DNA of 64,000 bases from Ditibartonella choladocola (GTDB taxonomy: Bacteria > Pseudomonadota > Alphaproteobacteria > Rhizobiales > Rhizobiaceae). The notes under the pieces are model-generated. The model did not search any database. It was not told the DNA's origin and saw nothing but the letters and a program-made list of their open reading frames with translations. Positions 57,406 through 64,000 of this stretch are shown piece by piece. Position numbers and translations under genes: made by a program. The stretch is from NCBI RefSeq assembly GCF_002007565.1, contig NZ_CP015625.1, positions 1,426,001-1,490,000 on the forward strand, given 5' to 3'. The stretch's first letter is position 1, and every line of letters begins with the position of its first letter.

Positions 57406-59018
57406 AGTGTATCCAATATATGTCCCGCATGATGACGTGCGCTCAACATACCGTAAGAAGAACGCCACTGCCCGCCGAGCCGGCTTTCAATATAAGCAGC
57501 AGTTATATGGGGCATATCGGCTTGCTGGAGGGCTGCGGCAGCTCCCGCATAAGCCATTTGTTCAATAAAAAGTCGACCGGCACCGATGTCATTAGCAGCG
57601 ACCCTTGCCGCCGCATTGAGTATTTCAACCGTCTTCGGACCGGCCGGGCCAATGTCTCGACCAATCTGGTCAAGTAACCCCTGAAAAAGACCGGGCGCCC
57701 TTTCGCCTAAACGAATCGTGTCGACGACAATATCATTGCCGCCATTGCCCTTCATGGTACGCATCGGGGCGTCGACAAGCATTCTACCCATGCGGCTATC
57801 GAACATATATGCCTGAGCACCCATTTGAGAAATAATTTCCCCGATAACCGGAGCCACCAGCTCGTTAATATGGATTGCTATAATCGGCGTCATAATACGG
57901 GCAAATGCCGCCTCCCCGCGATTGGTTGCGGCACTATCGAATGCACGTGCAAGCCGCATAACGAGACATTGGGAAGCCACAACATCAAGTGCAAGATCAG
58001 CAAAAATACGCTCGGTCAAAGGTGACAAAACCTGACGCGGATTGAAGCGTCTGAAGAAATTCACACCCGTTTGAAGTGCTGCGCGCAAGACACCCGCAGA
58101 AATCACCGCCTGATCGAAACGCGTCATCGTTTCAACATCTCTGATGACTTTATCACCTTCGCCGATTTTGCCGATCAACCAGCCGAGACTGTCGCGAAAA
58201 GAAACCTGCCCTTCTGCTGACGAACATTCGCCAGCGCGATGGACGAGAAAATCCACCGAAATATTTCCGTTCAATGCGCCATTGTCGAGAAAGCGGGAAA
58301 CGAAGAAGCAACATTTTTGCCCGCCTACCTCGGCGGTTACAAAATAACCGTCAGCCATCGGGTTGAGTACCGACTGTTTAACGGCATCAATCCGGTAGAG
58401 ATCTCTTCCGTTTGCGGAATCAAATGAAATGCGCGTTGCTGCCGAAACCTGCGTTGCATTTTGCAGACTATTTCTTACCTCGTCGCAGGCAAATGTAAGG
58501 CTTGCCGATTTTTTTGTAGAGATCGGACGAGAAGAATAATCGTGCTGGCGTGACAATAGAACATTTTGCCATTTGCCGAACAGATCGGCTTCGCCAATAA
58601 GAGCCGAAATGCCGGCACTCGTAGACGTAATCTCGTTCAAATGACCGGTTTCAAGACCCGACATGAGAAAAAGCCGGATGGCGCGCGATTGATAACGGAC
58701 GCCATTTTCGGCCGGCCCCTTTTCCCACAATGAAGAACAAAGACCAGCCTGACGGGAACGCCGCAACAATGCATGATAGGCCGGATGGGTTTCCAATTGT
58801 TGCAGACCATCGCCCCATTCGTTCTCACGTCTGAGAATTGGCCGGTGAATATTGGCAAGTCTAGCAAGATCCTGCGCTTCCCTGCTTGCCACAAATGCAC
58901 CTATTTCCTCGAAACCGGCAAGGAGAGGCGTTGGCAAAAGAGACGAAAAACGGAACAGAACCGCATCATCTAAAAAAGCATTTTTTCGCATGATATTCCG
59001 ATTGGCTACAGTGTTCAC
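57390..59018 (-). CDS. aidB: AidB-like acyl-CoA dehydrogenase-fold flavoprotein
   Basis: A 542-residue protein, the length of E. coli AidB, from the DNA-alkylation-response branch of the acyl-CoA dehydrogenases. The N-terminal half ([23 protein letters not shown]) and [13 protein letters not shown] in the helical part fit. Where AidB normally has a WEGSGN motif, this protein reads MKGNGGN, a divergent form. The start may be GTG 59018 or the later ATG 58991. It ends 16 bases inside the ruvX end (convergent overlap). Confidence 0.75.
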   Translation of the reverse strand: MNTVANRNIMRKNAFLDDAVLFRFSSLLPTPLLAGFEEIGAFVASREAQDLARLANIHRPILRRENEWGDGLQQLETHPAYHALLRRSRQAGLCSSLWEKGPAENGVRYQSRAIRLFLMSGLETGHLNEITSTSAGISALIGEADLFGKWQNVLLSRQHDYSSRPISTKKSASLTFACDEVRNSLQNATQVSAATRISFDSANGRDLYRIDAVKQSVLNPMADGYFVTAEVGGQKCCFFVSRFLDNGALNGNISVDFLVHRAGECSSAEGQVSFRDSLGWLIGKIGEGDKVIRDVETMTRFDQAVISAGVLRAALQTGVNFFRRFNPRQVLSPLTERIFADLALDVVASQCLVMRLARAFDSAATNRGEAAFARIMTPIIAIHINELVAPVIGEIISQMGAQAYMFDSRMGRMLVDAPMRTMKGNGGNDIVVDTIRLGERAPGLFQGLLDQIGRDIGPAGPKTVEILNAAARVAANDIGAGRLFIEQMAYAGAAAALQQADMPHITAAYIESRLGGQWRSSYGMLSARHHAGHILDTLYPAV

Positions 59019-59148
59019 AATTTATTCCCGATTCCGTCAAAAATTCTTTGTTGCGGTGAAATTAAGTTATTGGTGCGGTTAAAACAGACATTGCATAAAA
59101 AGCAACCCTTGTTGTAGTGTCACTCAGTTTCTTTAGGAAATTTCTGTG

Positions 59149-60111
59149 ATGATTCAAACAACTTCTTTCCCTATCTTCCCACACCGCCATCTCTTGGGCA
59201 TTAAAGGCCTGAGTGCACATGATCTGACAACATTAATCGACCGCGCAGATGCGAATGTCGCAATATCGCGCCAGATTGACAAGAAAAAAACGTCTATGCG
59301 CGGACGAACACAAATAAATTTATTTTTTGAAAATTCCACCCGCACGCAATCATCATTTGAACTTGCCGGAAAACGGCTTGGTGCAGATGTCATGAATATG
59401 GCGGTAAGCCATTCATCTGTCAAAAAAGGCGAAACTCTTATAGATACGGCGATGACATTGAATGCAATGCATCCCGATATTCTGGTCGTTCGTCACAAAT
59501 CTGGCGGTGCAGCCGCACTTCTTGCCCAAAAAGTTAGCTGTGCCGTCGTCAATGCGGGTGATGGTGCACACGAACACCCCACACAAGCCCTTCTTGATGC
59601 GCTGACTATCCGGCGTGCGAAAGGCAGAATTGACGGTCTAACGGTGGCTATTTGTGGCGACATATTGCATTCACGCGTTGCACGTTCCAACATTTTAAGC
59701 CTGAATGCCTTGGGCGCGCGGGTACGGGCGGTCGCACCAACGACACTTCTTCCCTTTGATATTGGCAATATGAGTGTTGAAGTTTTCACAACGATGCAAG
59801 AAGGTTTGAAAGATGCAGACGTTATTATGATGCTCCGTCTGCAACGCGAACGCATGTCAGGCGCGTTTATTCCTTCCGTAAGGGAGTATTTCCATTTCTT
59901 CGGACTGGATAAACAGAAACTCGCACTTGCAAATAAAGATTGCATTGTTATGCACCCCGGACCGATCAATCGTGGTGTCGAAATTGCTTCCGATATTGCG
60001 GATGGCCCGCAGAGTGTAATCCATACACAGGTCGAAATGGGGGTGGCCGTCAGAATGGCCGTTATTGAAGCATTACTGGATCCACGTCGCAGCGAAGGAG
60101 AAATCCAATGA
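59149..60111 (+). CDS. pyrB: aspartate carbamoyltransferase catalytic subunit
   Basis: Condenses carbamoyl phosphate and aspartate in pyrimidine synthesis. The carbamoyl-phosphate site [13 protein letters not shown] and [18 protein letters not shown] are present, as is [11 protein letters not shown] near the C-terminus. 320 residues from ATG 59149 (a GTG one codon upstream is an alternative). The stop overlaps the pyrC ATG by 4 bases. No regulatory pyrI is present. Confidence 0.96.
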   Translation: MIQTTSFPIFPHRHLLGIKGLSAHDLTTLIDRADANVAISRQIDKKKTSMRGRTQINLFFENSTRTQSSFELAGKRLGADVMNMAVSHSSVKKGETLIDTAMTLNAMHPDILVVRHKSGGAAALLAQKVSCAVVNAGDGAHEHPTQALLDALTIRRAKGRIDGLTVAICGDILHSRVARSNILSLNALGARVRAVAPTTLLPFDIGNMSVEVFTTMQEGLKDADVIMMLRLQRERMSGAFIPSVREYFHFFGLDKQKLALANKDCIVMHPGPINRGVEIASDIADGPQSVIHTQVEMGVAVRMAVIEALLDPRRSEGEIQ

Positions 60112-61403
60112 AGAGATCTCTGGTTTATAAAAACGCCCGCATCGTCGATCCTTCATGCAACAAGGATGAAATAGGCACGCTTATTGTCGTCGATGGCGTC
60201 ATCAAGGCATGTGGTGAAAATGCACAAAATCAGGGAGCGCCGGACGGCGCCGAGGTTTTTGATGCGCAAGGAAAAGCAATTCTTCCCGGACTTGTCGATG
60301 CGCGCGTTTATGTCGGTGAACCCGGCAATGAACACCGCGAGACCATTCGTTCGGCGAGTCGGTCTGCCGCTGCTGGCGGTGTCACCTCTTTTGTGATGAT
60401 GCCGGATACCCATCCGGTTATTGATGATGTTGCATTGGTCGAATTTGTCAAACAGACCGCACGTGAAAATGCATCGGTTCATGTCTATCCTTCAGCGGCG
60501 ATTACCAAACAACTTGAAGGACAGGAAATGACCGAATTCGGTCTATTGAAAGAATCTGGCGCGATAGCTTTCACCGACGGTCATAAAACAGTTGAAAATT
60601 CTCTGGTTCTCCGGCGTGCTATGACTTATGCGCATGACTTTGACGCGCTGATTATCCACGAAACCCAGGATAAATGGCTAACCGGTGCCGGAGTGATGAA
60701 TGAGGGATTACTGTCAAGCTGGCTAGGCCTTGCGGGTATTCCCAAAGAGGCGGAAGTCATCCCTCTCGAACGCGATTTGCGTTTGGCCGCCTTGACGGGT
60801 TGCCGTTATCATGCTGCCGAACTTTCCACCGGAATGTCTGCTGAAGCTATCCGCCGTGCCAAACAAAATCTGGATAATGTAACGGCAGGTGTTTCAATTA
60901 ATAATCTCACTTTGAATGAAAACGATATTGGCGAATACCGTACGTTCTTCCGGCTCTCGCCTCCGCTCAGATCGGAAGAGGATCGCCTCGCCATGATTGA
61001 AGCGGTTCGCGATGGAACAATCGACATCATTGTATCCAGTCACGATCCGCAAGGCGCGGATACAAAACGTTTGCCTTTTGAAGATGCAGAAGCCGGTGCC
61101 GTCGGTATGGAAACATTGCTGGCAGCAGCCTTACGCCTTTATCACGACCAATCGCTCCCTCTCGGCAAAATTGCGGCTCTCCTTTCCACCAATCCGGCAA
61201 AAGTCCTCCAAATTGACGCGGGAACCTTGCAGTTAGGAAAAATGGCCGATTTTATTCTGGTCGATCTCGATGAACCATGGGTTTTAACCCTTGATATGCT
61301 CCATTCGCGATCCAAGAATACGCCTTTCGAGAATGCACGTTTTCAGGGACATGTATTAAAAACCTATGTCGCCGGTAAATGCGTATATGACTATCAGAAC
61401 TGA
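60108..61403 (+). CDS. pyrC: dihydroorotase-like protein, probably catalytically inactive
   Basis: A 431-residue protein of the type I dihydroorotase family, coupled to pyrB by an ATGA overlap. The metal-binding HxH of active enzymes is missing: the segment reads [17 protein letters not shown] where active DHOases have an Asp-x-His-x-His-x-Arg pattern. The later TDHAPH-type motif reads SSHDPQG, losing the catalytic Asp position. It resembles the pseudo-dihydroorotase (PyrC') that holds ATCase together in Pseudomonas (established for that genus). A separate active DHOase elsewhere is expected. Confidence 0.85.
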   Translation: MKRSLVYKNARIVDPSCNKDEIGTLIVVDGVIKACGENAQNQGAPDGAEVFDAQGKAILPGLVDARVYVGEPGNEHRETIRSASRSAAAGGVTSFVMMPDTHPVIDDVALVEFVKQTARENASVHVYPSAAITKQLEGQEMTEFGLLKESGAIAFTDGHKTVENSLVLRRAMTYAHDFDALIIHETQDKWLTGAGVMNEGLLSSWLGLAGIPKEAEVIPLERDLRLAALTGCRYHAAELSTGMSAEAIRRAKQNLDNVTAGVSINNLTLNENDIGEYRTFFRLSPPLRSEEDRLAMIEAVRDGTIDIIVSSHDPQGADTKRLPFEDAEAGAVGMETLLAAALRLYHDQSLPLGKIAALLSTNPAKVLQIDAGTLQLGKMADFILVDLDEPWVLTLDMLHSRSKNTPFENARFQGHVLKTYVAGKCVYDYQN

Positions 61404-61438
61404 CAGGTCGAACGGCAAATCTTGAAAAGGGTAACTCT

Positions 61439-62077
61439 ATGGCCGATATTGCTTTATCTCCGAAAATGGTTTCCTGGCTGACGCTGTTGATTTGTTATCT
61501 TATCGGCTCGATACCTTTCGGACTATTATTTACCCGGCTTGCCGGCCTTGGGGATGTGCGCAAAATAGGATCGGGTAATATCGGTGCAACAAATGTTTTG
61601 CGAACCGGCAATAAAAAGATCGCACTTTTAACATTGCTATGCGACATGTTTAAAGGAACATTGGCGGTTTATATTGCTTTTCTGCTGTCGGCTTTGGACT
61701 ATAACAATATTGTCATTGTCACTCTGGGCGGATTTGCGGCATTCATCGGCCATCTCTATCCGGTTTGGCTGAAATTCAAAGGTGGCAAAGGCGTTGCTAC
61801 CTATCTCGGCGTTTGTCTCGGATTTTATCCGCCTGCCGCATTGGTATTCATATGTGTCTGGCTATTGACAGCGTTCGTCACGCGTTATTCTTCACTATCG
61901 GCACTTTTTGCAGTTATTCTGGTGCCAATTTTCATTTGGCTTTTCATGGACAGGCCTTCGCAAAATCTTTTTGCAATTGTACTTTCCTTCATGAGTGTCA
62001 TTGTCATTTTAAAACATCACGCCAATATAAGACGTTTATTGACAGGAAACGAAAGTAAAATCGGCTCAAAAAAATAA
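61439..62077 (+). CDS. plsY: glycerol-3-phosphate acyltransferase PlsY
   Basis: Transfers an acyl chain from acyl phosphate to glycerol-3-phosphate in the membrane, starting phospholipid synthesis. The 212-residue polytopic protein has [13 protein letters not shown] and [14 protein letters not shown], the signature loops, and the expected hydrophobic spans. It lies 35 bases after pyrC, in the conserved pyrBC-plsY-dprA-topA order. Confidence 0.96.
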   Translation: MADIALSPKMVSWLTLLICYLIGSIPFGLLFTRLAGLGDVRKIGSGNIGATNVLRTGNKKIALLTLLCDMFKGTLAVYIAFLLSALDYNNIVIVTLGGFAAFIGHLYPVWLKFKGGKGVATYLGVCLGFYPPAALVFICVWLLTAFVTRYSSLSALFAVILVPIFIWLFMDRPSQNLFAIVLSFMSVIVILKHHANIRRLLTGNESKIGSKK

Positions 62078-62098
62078 ATAGCGGGAACTTGCAATCCA

Positions 62099-63274
62099 AT
62101 GGAAAAACGTAAAGGGATTACTCTGAACGATGCCCAGCGTCTTAGCTGGTTGCAATTGATACGAAGTGAAAATGTCGGAGCAGTCACCTTTATCAATCTG
62201 ATCGAACATTTCGGTTCTGCGTCAAATGCTCTCGCTGCACTTCCTGAATTGAGTATAAAGGGGGGCAAAGGCAAACCTATCCGGATTGCAAGCAGAAAGG
62301 ATGCCGAACAGGAACTCGAACGAGCCGAAAAAATAGGTGTACGCTTTGTTGGTGTAGGCGAGCCGGATTACCCGCCTTATTTGCGTGCAGCCGAAACGCC
62401 GCCACCACTCGTTGCGATAAAGGGAAATTGCGATTGCTTTTTTTCTCCTTCTGTCGGCGTAGTGGGGTCGCGCAATGCATCGGCGACAGGAAAAAAGCTG
62501 ACAACGCTCTTTTGCCAGAAATTGGGAGAAACGGGATTTAAAATCATTTCCGGATTGGCGCGCGGAGTAGATACAGCAGCCCATATTTCAAGTCTTGAAA
62601 CCGGTACAATCGCCGTTATGGCCGGCGGTATCGATCATATATATCCACCCGAAAATAACACCCTTTACGAAAAAATATTGGAAAAAGGTGGCGCCATTAT
62701 CAGTGAAATGCCAATCGGTGCCCTACCGCGTGCACAGGATTTTCCTCGCCGTAACCGAATCATTGCAGGGTTATCATTGGGAGTTCTGGTTTGTGAAGCA
62801 GCGATTCGCTCCGGTTCGCTCATAACGGCGCGAATGGCTGCGGAAATGGGGCGTATCGTGTTTGCAATACCCGGCTCCCCTCTTGATCCCAGAGCGCAAG
62901 GCACCAATAATATTATCAAGGAGGGCGCACTTCTCGTTACCCGCCCTGAAGACATTGCCGAAACGCTTCTGCCACTTACAACGTCGAACGAAAACCAAAC
63001 TTCGCTTTTTGCCCCCGTAGACAGTATTGAGGAAACCGATCAAACAAAAATTGATAACACCGAAGCTCGCGATATTGACGCAAATGACAGAGAACGCGAC
63101 GCAATAATAGACGCACTTTCAACAACCCCCATAGACATAGAAACTCTGAGCAATTCCTCAGGTGTGCCGATTGATAAAATCTATCTGATACTCGTCGAAC
63201 TGGATCTGGCAGGAAAGCTCGTCCGCCATAGCGGTGGACTTGTTTCTCTCGCTTTTAACGATTTTCCTCGTTAG
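62099..63274 (+). CDS. dprA: DNA-processing protein DprA
   Basis: Loads RecA on incoming single-stranded DNA during transformation. A helical SAM-like N-terminus precedes the Rossmann-type core: VGVVGSRNASATGK, then GLARGVDTAAHISS and GSLITARMAAEMGR. A C-terminal winged-helix region (about 330-390) is present. 391 residues. Only 20 bases of its 3' end overlap the antisense small gene. Confidence 0.95.
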   Translation: MEKRKGITLNDAQRLSWLQLIRSENVGAVTFINLIEHFGSASNALAALPELSIKGGKGKPIRIASRKDAEQELERAEKIGVRFVGVGEPDYPPYLRAAETPPPLVAIKGNCDCFFSPSVGVVGSRNASATGKKLTTLFCQKLGETGFKIISGLARGVDTAAHISSLETGTIAVMAGGIDHIYPPENNTLYEKILEKGGAIISEMPIGALPRAQDFPRRNRIIAGLSLGVLVCEAAIRSGSLITARMAAEMGRIVFAIPGSPLDPRAQGTNNIIKEGALLVTRPEDIAETLLPLTTSNENQTSLFAPVDSIEETDQTKIDNTEARDIDANDRERDAIIDALSTTPIDIETLSNSSGVPIDKIYLILVELDLAGKLVRHSGGLVSLAFNDFPR

Positions 63275-63422
63275 AATCATTGTTCAAGATGTTTTGCCCC
63301 TCTTTGGCGGCCAATTCCAGAAGATAAGCCAGAAAGGGCGAATTGGCTTTCATCGCCATTATTGTCATTTGTCTGGACATATCGGTAATATATCCGATAA
63401 TTTTCGTGCTGTCTGACGGCAT
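63255..63422 (-). CDS. small conserved-looking cytoplasmic protein, 55 residues
   Basis: The ATG at 63422 has an excellent ribosome-binding site (AAGGAG 7 bases upstream). The 55-residue product starts MPSDSTKIIGYITDMSRQM and is amphipathic and helical (MAMKANSPFLAYLLELAAKEG). It resembles small uncharacterised Rhizobiales proteins with a YIxDMxRQ start (recalled pattern, not verified). Its 3' end overlaps the end of dprA by 20 bases on the opposite strand. Function unknown. Confidence 0.75.
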   Translation of the reverse strand: MPSDSTKIIGYITDMSRQMTIMAMKANSPFLAYLLELAAKEGQNILNNDSNEENR

Positions 63423-63662
63423 CCCTCTCTCCTTATATAAATCCTCCCGTTTCTTATATAAATGGAGTAGACAATAAACGTTCAGGATCAAACAGGATTT
63501 AGCAACAATGGTTAGTTAGCTTAGCGATAATAACGTGTATTTTTATTGTGTGCAATCATTAGTTGCATACAGGTTTTTTTTTCATTTAGCCTTGACCAAT
63601 GGTGTTCAGCCGTTCAATTGAGGAACAGGAAAAATCATCGGTTGAGGGAAACGGATATTATT

Positions 63663-64000
63663 ATGGATGTTGTCGTCGTAGAATCACCGGCAAAAGCTAA
63701 AACGATCAATAAATATCTAGGGCCCGATTACAAAGTTCTGGCATCATTCGGGCATGTACGCGATCTTCCTGCAAAAGACGGATCGGTATTGCCGGACGAA
63801 GATTTTGCAATGAAATGGGATACCAGCCCGACCGGTGCCAAAAGACTTGCCGAAATATCCAAGGCACTAAAGGATGCCGACGGTCTTATTCTCGCAACCG
63901 ACCCTGACCGTGAAGGTGAAGCCATCTCGTGGCATGTACTTGACGTTTTGCAGCATAAAAAACTGTTAAAAGGTAAACCTGTCAAACGGGTGGTTTTTAA
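63663..64000 (+). CDS. topA: DNA topoisomerase I (3' truncated by window)
   Basis: The first 112 codons of a type IA topoisomerase. The N-terminus MDVVVVESPAKAKTINKYL carries the TOPRIM glutamate, and ATDPDREGEAISWH the DxDxE triad. Start ATG 63663. The frame continues off the window edge, so only the TOPRIM start is seen. It follows dprA, as in many alphaproteobacteria. Confidence 0.95.
   Translation, partial: MDVVVVESPAKAKTINKYLGPDYKVLASFGHVRDLPAKDGSVLPDEDFAMKWDTSPTGAKRLAEISKALKDADGLILATDPDREGEAISWHVLDVLQHKKLLKGKPVKRVVF

Overview
The window looks like chromosomal DNA from an alphaproteobacterium of the order Hyphomicrobiales (Rhizobiales), most likely a member of the Bartonellaceae or a close insect-gut relative. 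Lineage markers are CckA, an HdaA-type DnaA homologue, a DUF1476 (F1-ATPase zeta-inhibitor family) protein next to purC, an NDUFS4-type complex I accessory subunit, a purS-purQ-purL split FGAM synthase, a zinc-cysteine-poor DksA, and the order pyrB-pyrC-plsY-dprA-topA. Base composition is moderately AT-rich. Several gene-free stretches are strongly AT-rich, as in a genome undergoing reduction. The species assignment is inference; no search was run. I see no CRISPR array, insertion sequence, prophage or rRNA operon.

Layout. 1-12 kb: the 3' part of a SPOR-domain envelope protein, a gap with a possible decayed nagZ start and a candidate pair of tiny genes, then ilvE, the leftward unit alaC-like/hom/glpX, two lipoprotein genes, three tRNAs (Glu, Arg, Pro) and a complex I accessory gene. 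12-24 kb: an SH3 envelope protein, hdaA with a PerM-type permease, purM-purN (with a striking A8 tract at the purN start), a lysozyme-like lipoprotein, an orphan branched-chain amino-acid binding protein, cckA, a FliO-like protein and dksA. 24-31 kb: sixA, ycjX-ycjF-like, a periplasmic protein, a flavin reductase, rpe, purB, an RBBP9-type hydrolase and DUF1476. 31.7-38.2 kb: the purine cluster purC-purS-purQ-lipoprotein-purL, then bolA-grxD and a Bcr/CflA-type exporter. 38-48 kb: ttcA, rpsD, murI with a TrmJ-type methyltransferase, a candidate 36-residue membrane protein, map, radC, DUF3126, cysE, an alpha/beta hydrolase, a DUF192 protein and a double cold-shock protein. 48-54 kb: gloA and a complete livJHMGF branched-chain amino-acid ABC transporter. 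54-64 kb: gatCA, a UlaG-type hydrolase, ruvX, an AidB-like flavoprotein, pyrB, a catalytically degenerate pyrC, plsY, dprA, a small conserved-looking protein and the 5' end of topA.

The genes are mostly core metabolism (purine and pyrimidine synthesis, aspartate-family and branched-chain amino acids), envelope maintenance and cell-cycle control. I found no convincing new multi-gene defence or mobile system. The observations most worth checking are small-scale: the purN start at a slippery A8G tract, two candidate small-membrane-protein loci, a 21-bp tandem repeat carrying Shine-Dalgarno-like cores before the DUF192 gene, the probable pseudo-dihydroorotase, and a possible nagZ relic.
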